Positions 17,680 through 26,309 of a stretch of 64,000 nt of DNA are shown piece after piece. Source of the stretch: Rhodopseudomonas_A sp036404135 (GTDB taxonomy: Bacteria > Pseudomonadota > Alphaproteobacteria > Rhizobiales > Xanthobacteraceae). Positions within the stretch are counted from its first letter, which is position 1. Each line of letters begins with the position of its first letter. Where the stretch lies: the NCBI RefSeq assembly GCF_036404135.1, contig NZ_DASWPE010000197.1, positions 1 through 64,000 on the forward strand. The letters run 5' to 3'. The translations under genes and the position numbers were made by a program. A model generated the notes under the pieces. That model was not told the DNA's origin. It saw only the letters and a list, made by a program, of their open reading frames with translations, and ran no database searches.

Positions 17680-17780
17680 CGTTCTCGAGCGAAGTGGATC
17701 CCGGTTCGCGTGAAGAAAACGCGTCAAAATAACAATCTAGAGCTCCGGTTCTAATTCTATCAGAATCGGAATAGCTCTAG
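17680..17780. repeat. Dispersed intergenic repeat, copy 1
   Basis: It contains cgaagtggatcccggttcgc, gaagaaaacgcgtcaaaata and the hairpin part ggttcta..tcagaatcgga. It is the same family as 36843-36945 and 62248-62352; 42400-42432 is a partial copy. The pattern of an AGAACCGGAATAGCTCTAG hairpin next to ACGCGTTTTCTTCACGCGAA is a frequent intergenic repeat in Nitrobacteraceae genomes. Confidence 0.8.
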
Positions 17781-17960
17781 CTCACCTCAATGCAGAAGAC
17801 TGCCCCGGCTGCGCGTCCGCGACTGCTGCCAACGTCGTGCGCATGGCCTTAAGCAACACGGCTTCGGCCCCGCCCGGTGCTGGCGATCTGATACTGGCAA
17901 CCCTATTGAACTCTTGACCCATGGAGCCGCCCTTCGAACGCTGCGAAGGGGCCACCAACC

Positions 17961-18442
17961 TCAATGGCCCCGCGTCGTCGGCAATCCCGCCGCCTTCCAA
18001 GCTTCAATACCTTCTTCGAGTTGCTTGCTGTAACCGAAGCCCGCGGCCTGGGCGGCCAGTGACGCAGCCGTGGATCGCCTGCCGAAGCGGCATGCAAATA
18101 CCACTTGATGCCCTGAGCATGCGGAATCAGCCTGGGATCGAACCGCGACAGTGGGAGATTGATAGCATCGGGATGGGCTTCCGCCGCCACTTCTTCAGGT
18201 GCGCGGACATCCACCAGCAGGTAGCGTCCATCGGCAATCCCCTTGGCCACCTCGGCCGGCGATAAATCCTGGACCGGCGACGGGCGTTGGAGCGGAGCGT
18301 TGACTTGCTGGGCTACAGCGGCGAGAGGAATTAGCACCGCTGGGGTGCAGATGAGGGCAGAGAATCCGAGCGCGACGCGGCGGACGAGTGAGATCTGCAA
18401 CCTTCGCCAGCAGGAAGACCACACATTAACGCACGGTTTCAT
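17961..18442 (-). pseudogene. Periplasmic rhodanese with a single-base frameshift
   Basis: The N-terminus has a signal-like segment (SLVRRVALGFSALICTPAVL ... AVAQQ), followed by a rhodanese half (ADGRYLLVDVRAPEEVAAEA, AINLPLSRFDPRLIPHAQGI). One G is missing near 18100. Restoring it gives VVFACRFGRRSTAASLAAQ with the active-site loop Cys-Arg-Phe-Gly-Arg-Arg-Ser, then QLEEGIEAWKAAGLPTTRGH and a stop at 17961. Without the base the frame runs on into unrelated sequence. It would be a sulfurtransferase of the cell envelope. It lies downstream of the RND pump on the same strand. Confidence 0.75.
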
Positions 18443-18465
18443 TCAAGATCATTGGCATGTCTTTC

Positions 18466-21400
18466 TCAGCGGTCAGCTTCCGGCACGCGCGCCGATACGG
18501 CGGAAGTTGGTTCGGCGGGTTTGTCCCGCAGCGCGATGTAGATCGCCGGAATGACGAGAACGGTCAACAGCGTCGATGACGCCAGCCCGAACAGCAGCGA
18601 AATCGCCAATCCCTGGAAGATCGGGTCAAGCAGGATGGTGGCGGCGCCGATCATCGCGGCCAGAGCAGTCAGCAGGATCGGCTTGAAGCGCACCGCTCCG
18701 GCCTGCAGCACCACGTCGCGAAGCGACTTCCCCTCCCCGCCGCTGTGGTGAATGAAGTCGACCAGCAGGATCGAGTTGCGCACGATGATGCCGGCCAGCG
18801 CAATGAAGCCGATCATCGAGGTCGCGGTGAACGCCGCGCCGAGCAGCCAGTGCCCAATCAGAATGCCTATCAGCGTCAGCGGGATCGGTGTCAGCACCAC
18901 CAGCGGCAGCCGGAAGCTACGGAACTGGGCCACCACCAGCACGTAGATGCCGAGGATCGCGGCGCCGAACGCCGCGCCCATGTCGCGGAAGGTAACGTAG
19001 GTGATTTCCCATTCGCCGTCCCACAGCAGCGTCGGTTGCGATTCGTCGGCCGGTTGACCATGCATGCTGATCTGGGGCTTCGGCAGCGCGCCCCAGTCAT
19101 GCGCGTCGATCCGCTTGGCAACCTCGAGCATGCCGTAGAGCGGCGCCTCATAGCGCCCCGCCAGTTCGGCCATCACCATGTCGGCGGACCGGCCGTCGCG
19201 GCGGAAAATCGTCGGCGCGCCTTGGTCCATGCTGGCGTTCATCACCTGCCCGAGTTCGACGACGGTCTTGCTGCCTGGGAGCGTATTGGCCGGCACCGGC
19301 GTCGAGGCCAAGGCCTCGGTCCAGGCCAGATCACGCTTGGGGAGCCGCACCGCGATCTCGATCGGGTTGCGGTCTTCGCCGCGATGCGAATATCCAATGG
19401 AGACGCCACCGAACAGCGTCTGAATGGTGTCGTAGACGTCGCGCTGCTCGACACCGAAGAATTCCAGCCGGTCCTGATCGATCGACAGCCGCAGCCGCGG
19501 CCGCTTCTCGCCAATCGAGTCGTCGATATCGACGATGAACGGCACCTCGGCGAACAGCTTTTTCATCTCCGCAGTGACGGCACGGCGCGTCGCAGCGTCG
19601 GGGCCATAGATTTCCGCGAGCAATGTTGCCAGCACCGGCGGTCCGGGCGGCACTTCCACCACCTTGATGCTGGTGCCGGCCGGCACATTGACCGCCGTCA
19701 GCCGCCGGCGCAGGTCGAGCGCGATGGCGTGGCTGGCCCGCTTGCGGTCGGCGCGAGCCGCGAGATTCAACTGCAATTCGCCGAGTTCAGGCCGCTCGCG
19801 CAGGTAATAGTGGCGCACCAGACCGTTGAAGTTGAACGGCGCAGGCGTGCCGGCGAAGGATTGCACCGAGGTGATTTCCGGCAGGCCGCGGGCGACATCG
19901 GCTGCGGCGAACAACGTCCGCTCCGTGGCCTCGAGGCTGGCGCCTTCCGGCAGGTCGACCATGACCGCGATTTCGGATTTGTTGTCGAACGGCAGCAACT
20001 TCACGGTGACGGATTTGGTGTAGAATAACGTCATCGACAGCAGCGTGGCGACGCCGACGCCGATCAGAAAGATCCAGGCCGATCGTTTGCTGCTGACGAT
20101 CGGCGTGGCGATCTGTCGATACAGCCGGCCGAGCGCTCCCTCATCGTGCGCAGCGTAGCTGTCGCGCGCCCCCTCCTTCGGGGCAAGCTTCAGCATCAAC
20201 CACGGCGCCACCACCATCGCAACGACAAACGAGAACAGCATTGCCGCCGAAGCATTGGCCGGGATCGGCGCCATATAGGGCCCCATCAGCCCAGACACGA
20301 ACAGCATCGGCAGCAGTGCAGCGACAACGGTGAGCGTCGCCACCACGGTGGGGTTGCCGACTTCAGCAACGGCTTCGATGGTCGCCTGCAAGCGCGGCCG
20401 GCCGTCTTTCATCGCCCAGTGCCGCGCGATGTTCTCGACCACCACGATGGCATCATCGACCAGGATGCCGATGGAAAAGATCAGCGCGAACAGGCTGACG
20501 CGGTTGATGGTGTAGCCCATCAGATTGGCGGCCAACAGCGTCAACAGGATCGTGGTTGGAATCACCACCGCGGTGACCACCGCCTCGCGCCAGCCGATCA
20601 CGACCGCGATCAGCACCACGATCGAGAACGTGGCGATGCCGAGATGCAGCAGCAACTCGTTGGCTTTATCGTTGGCGGTCTCGCCATAGTCGCGGGTGAC
20701 GGTGACCACGACGTCGTCGGGGATCAGCCTGGATTTCAGCCCCTCCAAGCGGTGCGCGATCTGTTCTGAAACCACCACCGCATTCGCGCCGGCCCGCTTG
20801 GCCAGCGCCAGACTGACCGCGGGGGTGCGCGTCCAATTGCCTTTGCCATCGCGCGCATCGTTCCAGACCCGGTGCTCGGCGGCGTTGGGGCCGATCACCA
20901 CTGAGGCAACATCCTTGACATAGACGGGCCGCCCGTCGCGGGTCGAGATCAGCAACAGACCGATGTCCGGGATCCCGCTCAACGTCTGGCCGACCGAGAC
21001 GCTGCTCACCAGCCCCGCATCGCGAACCGAGCCGGCCAGGAACGAGCGATTGGCGTCTTTCACCTTGCCGACCAGCTGCTGCAGCGTGACGCCGAACAGC
21101 GAGAGCTTTTCCGGATCCGGCTCCACCCGGATCTGCTGGGCGCTGCCGCCGGAAATGTAGGTCAGGCCGATGCTGTCGACCTTCATCAGTTCGGCGCGCA
21201 GCTTGTCGGCCAACTCATAGAGGTCCTTGTCAGTCCAGCGATCCGCGACTTCCGGCTTCGGCGACAAGGTCAGCACGGTCACGGCAACGTCGTTGATGCC
21301 GCGGCCGACGATCAACGGCTCGGCGATGCCGACCGGAATCCGGTCGAAATTGGCGCGGATCTTTTCGTGAACGCGCAGGATGGCGTCCTCGGCCTTGGTG

Positions 21401-21708
21401 CCGACCAGGAACCGCGCGGTGACCAGCACGCGGTCGTCCTCGGTCTGGCTGTAGACGTGCTCGACGCCGTCGATGCTCTTGACGATGGTCTCGAGCGGCT
21501 TGGAGACCAGTTCGACCGCGTCAGGCGCGCGCAGCCCGTCGGCGTTGACACGGATATCGACCATCGGCACGCTGATCTGCGGCTCCTCCTCGCGCGGGAT
21601 CGCGGCCAGCGCGATCAGGCCGACGACCAGCGAGGCGATCAGAAACAGCGGCGTGAGCGGCGAAACGATGGTGGCGCGGGTCAGCCGGCCGGAGAATCCA
21701 AGATTCAC
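18466..21708 (-). CDS. RND-family inner-membrane efflux transporter
   Basis: A protein of 1080 residues, the normal AcrB/MexB/HAE1 length. It has an N-terminal transmembrane helix (LTPLFLIASLVVGLIALAAI), a large porter domain, and the helix 4 signature IFSIGILVDDAIVVVENIAR with the paired Asp proton-relay residues. The second half repeats the layout (GFIALAGIIVRNSILLVDFI; VLVIPAIYIALRD). It would form the trimeric proton-driven pump of a tripartite efflux system. The start overlaps the stop of the adaptor gene by four bases, so the two are translated together. No outer-membrane channel gene is adjacent. Substrate unknown; the persulfide-type regulator upstream hints at a sulfur-related compound. 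Confidence 0.92.
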   Translation of the reverse strand: MNLGFSGRLTRATIVSPLTPLFLIASLVVGLIALAAIPREEEPQISVPMVDIRVNADGLRAPDAVELVSKPLETIVKSIDGVEHVYSQTEDDRVLVTARFLVGTKAEDAILRVHEKIRANFDRIPVGIAEPLIVGRGINDVAVTVLTLSPKPEVADRWTDKDLYELADKLRAELMKVDSIGLTYISGGSAQQIRVEPDPEKLSLFGVTLQQLVGKVKDANRSFLAGSVRDAGLVSSVSVGQTLSGIPDIGLLLISTRDGRPVYVKDVASVVIGPNAAEHRVWNDARDGKGNWTRTPAVSLALAKRAGANAVVVSEQIAHRLEGLKSRLIPDDVVVTVTRDYGETANDKANELLLHLGIATFSIVVLIAVVIGWREAVVTAVVIPTTILLTLLAANLMGYTINRVSLFALIFSIGILVDDAIVVVENIARHWAMKDGRPRLQATIEAVAEVGNPTVVATLTVVAALLPMLFVSGLMGPYMAPIPANASAAMLFSFVVAMVVAPWLMLKLAPKEGARDSYAAHDEGALGRLYRQIATPIVSSKRSAWIFLIGVGVATLLSMTLFYTKSVTVKLLPFDNKSEIAVMVDLPEGASLEATERTLFAAADVARGLPEITSVQSFAGTPAPFNFNGLVRHYYLRERPELGELQLNLAARADRKRASHAIALDLRRRLTAVNVPAGTSIKVVEVPPGPPVLATLLAEIYGPDAATRRAVTAEMKKLFAEVPFIVDIDDSIGEKRPRLRLSIDQDRLEFFGVEQRDVYDTIQTLFGGVSIGYSHRGEDRNPIEIAVRLPKRDLAWTEALASTPVPANTLPGSKTVVELGQVMNASMDQGAPTIFRRDGRSADMVMAELAGRYEAPLYGMLEVAKRIDAHDWGALPKPQISMHGQPADESQPTLLWDGEWEITYVTFRDMGAAFGAAILGIYVLVVAQFRSFRLPLVVLTPIPLTLIGILIGHWLLGAAFTATSMIGFIALAGIIVRNSILLVDFIHHSGGEGKSLRDVVLQAGAVRFKPILLTALAAMIGAATILLDPIFQGLAISLLFGLASSTLLTVLVIPAIYIALRDKPAEPTSAVSARVPEADR

Positions 21709-22694
21709 GGCTGCACCAATTGGTCGCCTGCGCGAATGCCGGATAAGATTTCGATGCCGTCGGGTAGTTCCGGACTCGGCACATCACGGCCGCGCTGCAC
21801 TGGCACGCTGACGGCGCGGGCTGCTTCCTTGATCTGCACATAGTCGATGCCGAACCGCGTAGTCAGATAGCGCGCTGGGATGACGAAGGCCTTGCGCTCG
21901 CCACCGGAGATCCACACCCGGAGCCGGTCGCCGACAAAATACTCGCCGAGATTTGGCACGGTGGCGTCCGCGATCACGCGGCCGTCCTCGATCTGCGGAT
22001 AGACCAGATCGATCACGCCGGCCTTCGAGGCCTGGTCGCCGAATTCGGCGCCATCGACCCGGATCGGGTCACCCGCCTTCAGCAAGCGGGCATGACGTTC
22101 CGGCACCCGCAGCCGCAGCTTGAAATCCTGCTGAGCGATCATCGCCACGGCATCGCCGGGCAGCACGACCGATCCGACCGCGACCGATTTCTTCAGCACG
22201 CGACCATCGGCCGGCGCCAGAACCTGGCCCTCGCTGGTTTGCTGCTGCACCACCGCCCGCTCCGCGGTCCGCGCCCGCAAGCCGTTCTCCGCGACATTGA
22301 GCGCGGTGCGGGCCTCGTCGAGTTTGGTGCGCGGCAGCGTGCCGCGCTCGACGAGCCCCTCGACCCGCGTAAAATCGATCTGCGCCTGGTTGGATTGTGC
22401 CTGCAGCGCATCGATCTGCGCGTCCAGCGCCTTGATCTGAAGCGCCAGCTTGTCGTCTCCAACGGCGGCGATGGACTGGCCGCGCTTCACGCTGTCGCCT
22501 TCGCGAACGCTGAGCGTCACCACCGTTCCGCCGATCCGGCTGCGGGCCGGCACCACGCTGACGCTTTCCACGGTGGCAAACACCGCCTTCTCGTCGGCGA
22601 TCTGCCGCGGGGCGACCGAGAAGTTCTCGCAATGGGCCGCCGACGCGCCGAGGATCGCTGCGGCCAGAAGACCGGCTGTCGTCACACTACGCAT
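21705..22694 (-). CDS. RND efflux periplasmic adaptor (membrane fusion protein)
   Basis: A protein of 329 residues starting at MRSVTTAGLLAAAILGASAA, a signal peptide. A longer in-frame start would overlap the regulator gene. The order is typical of HlyD/AcrA adaptors: a lipoyl-type half (GGTVVTLSVREGDSVKRGQS), a coiled-coil hairpin (ALDAQIDALQAQSNQAQIDF ... VAENGLRARTAERAVVQQQT), the second lipoyl half (VLAPADGRVLKKSVAVGSVV), and barrel and membrane-proximal domains. It joins the pump to an outer-membrane channel. It lies 74 bp downstream of the ArsR-type gene on the same strand, so regulator, adaptor and pump may form one operon. Confidence 0.9.
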   Translation of the reverse strand: MRSVTTAGLLAAAILGASAAHCENFSVAPRQIADEKAVFATVESVSVVPARSRIGGTVVTLSVREGDSVKRGQSIAAVGDDKLALQIKALDAQIDALQAQSNQAQIDFTRVEGLVERGTLPRTKLDEARTALNVAENGLRARTAERAVVQQQTSEGQVLAPADGRVLKKSVAVGSVVLPGDAVAMIAQQDFKLRLRVPERHARLLKAGDPIRVDGAEFGDQASKAGVIDLVYPQIEDGRVIADATVPNLGEYFVGDRLRVWISGGERKAFVIPARYLTTRFGIDYVQIKEAARAVSVPVQRGRDVPSPELPDGIEILSGIRAGDQLVQP

Positions 22695-22768
22695 ATGCAC
22701 CTCAATCGAAATCACAGCCCGACCGTTCATTGGCCGAGCGGACCGCTCCGTCAGGCACGCAATCCGCG

Positions 22769-23110
22769 CTACCTCTTCGAGGATCTCTTGCCGGGTTTGG
22801 CGCCTGTCGCCGGCGGGCAATACACCCGATAAAGCGTGGTCAGCACCTCGCGCGCCGGTGCGCTGACGATCGAATAATAAATCGTCTGGGCGTCGCGCCG
22901 CGCGGCCACCAGGCCGTCCTTGCGCAGCAAGGCGAGATGCTGAGACACCGTCGAATCCCGCAACCCAAGGGCTTCAGCGAGATCTCCTACGGAGCGTTCG
23001 CCGTCAACCAACTGGCAGATGATCATCAGCCGGTGGCGGTTGGATAGCGCCTTCAGCAGGTCGCAGGCCCGATCCGCCGCAGCTTCCATGGCTTCGATTT
23101 CAAAATTCAT
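22769..23110 (-). CDS. ArsR-family regulator of BigR/SqrR persulfide-sensor type
   Basis: A protein of 113 residues with an ArsR winged helix: LLKALSNRHRLMIICQLVDG, SVGDLAEALGLRDSTVSQHL and ALLRKDGLVAARRDAQTIYY. Cysteines stand at 16, 32 and 98. The Cys32-Cys98 spacing of 66 equals that of the dithiol switch in BigR and SqrR, which form a tetrasulfide bridge on sensing reactive sulfur. The alpha3 metal-binding motif of true arsenic sensors (CVC) is absent. It sits between the efflux pair (same strand) and the DUF2892-rhodanese pair (divergent), with an ATATAC triple repeat just upstream. The sensing mode is inferred from the cysteine geometry. Confidence 0.85.
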   Translation of the reverse strand: MNFEIEAMEAAADRACDLLKALSNRHRLMIICQLVDGERSVGDLAEALGLRDSTVSQHLALLRKDGLVAARRDAQTIYYSIVSAPAREVLTTLYRVYCPPATGAKPGKRSSKR

Positions 23111-23118
23111 TGTTGAAT

Positions 23119-23140
23119 ATATACAGATATACGAATATAC
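23119..23140. promoter_or_regulatory. Putative operator: three ATATAC repeats
   Basis: ATATAC occurs at 23119, 23127 and 23135, an exact 8-bp period. It lies just upstream of the ArsR-type start (23110) and about 60 bp before the DUF2892 gene. AT-rich repeats of this kind are bound by BigR-like repressors. The position suits control of both directions. Confidence 0.6.
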
Positions 23141-23200
23141 GTCAAGACTAATTCCAACCCGGCGCTGCGGCCCCGGATCATTGAGAGAGGGAGATGCCAG

Positions 23201-23404
23201 ATGAACATCGATCAGGCTGTGCTCGGCTTCGCTGGCACTGTCGTCCTTATCGGACTTGGTCTCGGCTGGTTCGTCAGCCCGTATTGGCTGCTGCTGCCGG
23301 CCTTTGCCGGGGTGAACATGATTCAGGCGTCGTTCACCGGCTTCTGTCCCGCCGCAATCGTATTCAAGAAGCTCAGAGCGCGCAGCGGCTGCGCCTTTTC
23401 GTGA
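23201..23404 (+). CDS. DUF2892 / YgaP-type membrane protein
   Basis: A protein of 67 residues, nearly all membrane. Two helices (FAGTVVLIGLGLGWFVSPYW and LLLPAFAGVNMIQASFTGFC) end in a CPAAIVFKKL segment. This is the DUF2892 layout found in the membrane anchor of YgaP-type rhodaneses and in persulfide-responsive operons. Start ATG with GGGAG upstream (gggagatgccag). It lies 40 bp before the intact rhodanese gene and is divergent from the ArsR-type regulator, so together they make a small sulfur-handling unit. Confidence 0.85.
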   Translation: MNIDQAVLGFAGTVVLIGLGLGWFVSPYWLLLPAFAGVNMIQASFTGFCPAAIVFKKLRARSGCAFS

Positions 23405-23444
23405 TGCCCCTGGTGCCGCGTGCCCAAACAACGGAGACATTCCA

Positions 23445-23822
23445 ATGAAGACCGTCCAAACGATGCTGGCGGACGCCGAAGCCGCGGTGCCGCGTATCAC
23501 CGCCGAGGAAGCCAGGGGAATGCTCGGTTGGGCCGACGTCTTGTTTCTCGACGTGCGCGAACCGGCTGAGATCGCCGCGTCAGGCAAGGTGCCAGGAGCG
23601 CTGGCCGTCCCGCGAGGTCTGATCGAATTTCGCGCAGACCCGACCTCCCCTCTGCACGATGCGGCGTTCGATCGCGCCAAGACGATGGTCACCTACTGCG
23701 CCTCCGGAGGACGCGCAGCGCTCGCCGGCAAGACCCTTCTCGAGATGGGTTACGGCAACGTCCGCAACCTCGGCGGCTTCAAGGCCTGGCTCGACGCCGG
23801 TGGTGAAATCGAAAGGGGCTGA
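23445..23822 (+). CDS. Rhodanese-like sulfurtransferase
   Basis: A protein of 125 residues forming one rhodanese domain: GWADVLFLDVREPAEIAASG (the conserved Asp-Val-Arg-Glu), GALAVPRGLIEFRAD, and the active-site loop TYCASGGRAALAGKTLLEMG with the persulfide-carrying Cys. It closes with NVRNLGGFKAWLDAGGEIE. There is no signal peptide, so it is cytoplasmic. It would move sulfane sulfur between thiols or convert cyanide to thiocyanate. Probably co-transcribed with the upstream DUF2892 gene and controlled from the same operator. Confidence 0.9.
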   Translation: MKTVQTMLADAEAAVPRITAEEARGMLGWADVLFLDVREPAEIAASGKVPGALAVPRGLIEFRADPTSPLHDAAFDRAKTMVTYCASGGRAALAGKTLLEMGYGNVRNLGGFKAWLDAGGEIERG

Positions 23823-23911
23823 GACAGCTCGGTCCCGGTGTTTGCTCGATTTCTTTCATCGCCAAAAAGGGCAGAGTCATCTATTCGAAATTGCTGAAGA
23901 AGCTGAGTTCG

Positions 23912-24220
23912 ATGGTCAGTGTCCCCTCTGTCGACTTCGCGGAATTGCAACGGTCCCATTAGGACGGCGCATGCACCATCGTCGACGTGCGCGAGGCTCG
24001 CGAATATGCCAGTGGGCATATCTCTGGTGCGGTCAATCTTCCCTTGTCATGTTTTGATGCCGCGCGGATTCCAACAAGCAAGCCGATTGTCCCGATCTGT
24101 CAGGCTGGCGGACGATCAGCGACCGCATTGCGACGCGCACGCGCCGCCGGGCGACTGGATGTTCGACACTATCCGGGCGGCATGTCTGGATGGCGGTCGC
24201 GCAACGGAAGCGTCGCGTAA
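23912..24220 (+). pseudogene. Rhodanese with in-frame TAG
   Basis: The frame opens MVSVPSVDFAELQRSH, meets TAG at 23960-23962, then continues ACTIVDVREAREYASGHISG, AVNLPLSCFDAARIP and PIVPICQAGGRSATALRRA, the rhodanese loop with its catalytic Cys, to GGMSGWRSRNGSVA. A sense-to-stop change of one base explains the break. It is the second rhodanese downstream of the ArsR-type regulator, so the lost gene probably belonged to the same unit. Confidence 0.75.
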
Positions 24221-24478
24221 GGCGCAATCTGCGCAGTCAGCCAAGACGCCGTCCGGCAGCGTCTGGCTCAGGGGTCCGGAGCAATTGCAGTCGCAACCGC
24301 CTGCTCCGCCATGATCATGGGGTGCCGGCGGAACAAGCGTACCGGCGAGAAAGCGCTCGACGGCGACCGCCGGATCGGTTTCGGCAGTGGCAACCGTCCG
24401 CACGCCGCGCGTGGCCACGCGGCTGACGAAGCCGGCGCCGGCGCTGCCTGCGATCACGGCGCGGCTGATGTTCGACAT
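24116..24478 (-). pseudogene. NifX/NafY-type cofactor-binding protein, truncated
   Basis: The minus strand reads AGAGFVSRVATRGVRTVATA, ETDPAVAVERFLAGTLVPPA and PHDHGGAGGCDCNCS. This is the C-terminal part of a dinitrogenase iron-molybdenum cofactor domain, which typically ends in a His/Cys-rich tail. The first 70 or so residues are missing: at about 24455 the similarity stops and recombinase sequence begins on the other strand. The 3' end also runs into the broken rhodanese. A relic formed by a deletion or insertion junction. Confidence 0.6.
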
Positions 24479-25073
24479 TCTGCACTATACTTTCTTGCGG
24501 CTTGGCGACGCCTATCGCTTCGGCCCGCCGCATCTGCGTCAGATCGTGCGCAAGATGGCGGTGCAGATTGCGACCGAGAAAAGCCGGCGTAACACCACCG
24601 TCACGGTGCCGGTGCACCCCGAATTTGCCGAAAGCTTGCAGGCGGCGCGTGCCGCGGGGATCATCGGCGCGGAGGTCTTCACCGGCAGGTTAGTGTGCGG
24701 CCGCGTGCAGCCGATGAAGAAGAAAGCGTGGGCGGCAAAATTCAAGAAGTACGCAGTGCTGGCGGGGGTGAATGAGCGCAAGAAAAGCTGCCATGGCGTG
24801 CACAAGGCCCGCGCCGAGGTCGCGGCCTACGCCGACTGCACCGAGAGCCAGATGATGGCGATGTTCGGCTGGACCGATCCGAAGATGCCGGCGCACCACA
24901 TCGCTCAGGCGAATCGGGAGAAGCTCGGGATGGCCGGGATGGACAAGATCGTGGCGTTCGATGAGGACGGCTCGCCGGAGGATTTCTTGGCGCCGCCGGA
25001 GGCGAACAGGGCGGGAACGTCAAGCCGGAACGGAATGGTAACATTCCCGGGTAATTTCCGCAAAAAAATGTAG
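24456..25073 (+). pseudogene. Degenerate tyrosine recombinase beside tRNA-Leu
   Basis: The C-terminal catalytic region of a phage-type integrase is visible: TARLMFDILHYTFLRLGDAY, IATEKSRRNTTVTVPVHPEF and KKSCHGVHKARAEVAAYADC, then MMAMFGWTDPK and HHIAQANREKLG. In active relatives the HGLRK motif supplies the second Arg and VYTR the nucleophilic Tyr. Here they read HGVHK and HHIAQ, so both catalytic residues are gone, and the N-terminal core-binding domain is absent. It lies 27 bp from the 3' end of the tRNA-Leu gene, the usual place for such an integrase. The element it once moved is lost. Confidence 0.75.
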
Positions 25074-25099
25074 GGTTTTCAAGGCTGATCGTGGGTTTG

Positions 25100-25184
25100 T
25101 GGTGCGCTCGGAGGGACTCGAACCCCCACGATTTTACTCACTGCCACCTCAAGGCAGCGCGTCTACCAATTCCGCCACGAGCGC
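25100..25184 (-). tRNA. tRNA-Leu (anticodon GAG)
   Basis: The acceptor stem GCGCTCG / CGAGCGC is perfect. The D-arm contains AATTGGTAGACGC, the anticodon stem CTGCC-TTGAGGT-GGCAG places GAG in the loop, a class II variable arm is present, the T-arm is GGGGGTTCGAGTCCCTC, and CCA is encoded. It reads Leu CTC codons. Its 3' end abuts the decayed integrase, so it is an old attachment site. Confidence 0.95.
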
Positions 25185-25271
25185 GTGATCGCGGTCCAGG
25201 GCTCGCGCCCGACCGGAGCAACGGCGCCCATGTAACAAATCAATGATGAGGCGACAAGGCCCCGCGTTGGC

Positions 25272-25514
25272 TTACCTTCGATCCGGGGATCGCGGCAACA
25301 TTCGCTTGACTTCGACCGCAATGCGGTTGCGATCCACCAGCACCATGCCGCTGGCGATCGGCATGTTGTTGGCGAGGATCTTGACCTCGTCGGCTTCGGT
25401 GGCGTCCAACTCGATGATGGCGCCGCGGCTCAGCCGCAGCACCTGATGAATCGGCATGGAGGTGGTTCCGAGGACCACCATCAGATCGACGGAAACTTTA
25501 TCGAGTGTCGGCAC
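25272..25514 (-). CDS. fliN: FliN-type flagellar motor switch protein
   Basis: A protein of 80 residues covering the SpoA/FliN domain: MPTLDKVSVDLMVVLGTTSM, PIHQVLRLSRGAIIELDATE and EVKILANNMPIASGMVLVDR. FliN forms the lower ring of the C-ring, binds FliM and CheY, and helps export and rotation switching. E. coli FliN (137 aa) has a longer N-terminal tail; a short form is known in Rhizobiales. It is divergent from lipB and no other flagellar gene is nearby. Confidence 0.88.
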   Translation of the reverse strand: MPTLDKVSVDLMVVLGTTSMPIHQVLRLSRGAIIELDATEADEVKILANNMPIASGMVLVDRNRIAVEVKRMLPRSPDRR

Positions 25515-25573
25515 TGCGGATCAAACTCACCATGCGAGATTGCCGGCCGACAACACCACGTTATGGTGAAGCA

Positions 25574-26275
25574 ATGCTTAACGAGCGCGAAACCCTTGAT
25601 CTGCGGCCGCTTGCGCTGCCGCCGGGGCAGCCTGCGGTGGCCTGGCAAGTGTCCGATGCGCGGGTGCCCTATCCCGACGCGGTCGCCGCGATGGAGGCCC
25701 GGGCGGCGGCGATCGCCGAAGGCAAGGCGCCGGAGCTGGTGTGGCTGTTGGAGCATCCGCCGCTCTACACCTCGGGCACCAGCGGCAACGCCAAAGACCT
25801 GCTCGATCCGCGCTTCCCGATCTTTGCCAGCGGCCGCGGCGGCCAGATCACCTATCACGGCCCCGGCCAGCGCGTGGCCTATGTGATGCTCGACCTGAAG
25901 CGGCGGCGGCCGGATGTGCGCGCCTATGTCGCCGGGCTGGAGCAATGGATCATCGGCACGCTGGCCCATTTCAACGTCAAAGGCGAGCGCCGCGAGGACC
26001 GCGTCGGGGTCTGGGTGGCGCGTCCCGACAAGGGCACAGGCTGCGAGGACAAGATCGCGGCGATCGGGGTGCGGCTCAGGCGCTGGGTGTCGTTTCACGG
26101 CATCGCCATCAATGTCGAGCCGGAGCTCGCGCATTTCTCCGCGATCGTGCCCTGCGGCGTCAGCGATCCACACTACGGCGTCACCAGCCTGGTCGATCTC
26201 GGCCTGCCGGTGACGATGCAGGATGTCGACGTCGCGCTGCGCCAGGCGTTCGAAGACATTTTCGGCCCGCGATAG
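25574..26275 (+). CDS. lipB: Octanoyl-[ACP]:protein octanoyltransferase
   Basis: A protein of 233 residues starting MLNERETLDLRPL. The LipB signature is complete: LVWLLEHPPLYTSGTSGNAK, SGRGGQITYHGPGQRVAYVM, the lysine in CEDKIAAIGVRLRRW, and the catalytic Cys in IVPCGVSDPHYGVTSL. The enzyme transfers octanoyl groups from acyl carrier protein to lipoyl domains of 2-oxoacid dehydrogenases and glycine cleavage H protein, the first step of lipoate assembly. An upstream in-frame ATG at 25505 would overlap fliN and adds a non-conserved stretch, so I prefer 25574. Confidence 0.93.
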   Translation: MLNERETLDLRPLALPPGQPAVAWQVSDARVPYPDAVAAMEARAAAIAEGKAPELVWLLEHPPLYTSGTSGNAKDLLDPRFPIFASGRGGQITYHGPGQRVAYVMLDLKRRRPDVRAYVAGLEQWIIGTLAHFNVKGERREDRVGVWVARPDKGTGCEDKIAAIGVRLRRWVSFHGIAINVEPELAHFSAIVPCGVSDPHYGVTSLVDLGLPVTMQDVDVALRQAFEDIFGPR

Positions 26276-26309
26276 CCTGAGAGTCTGACCGAGAAAGCGA
26301 CTCGCAGGC

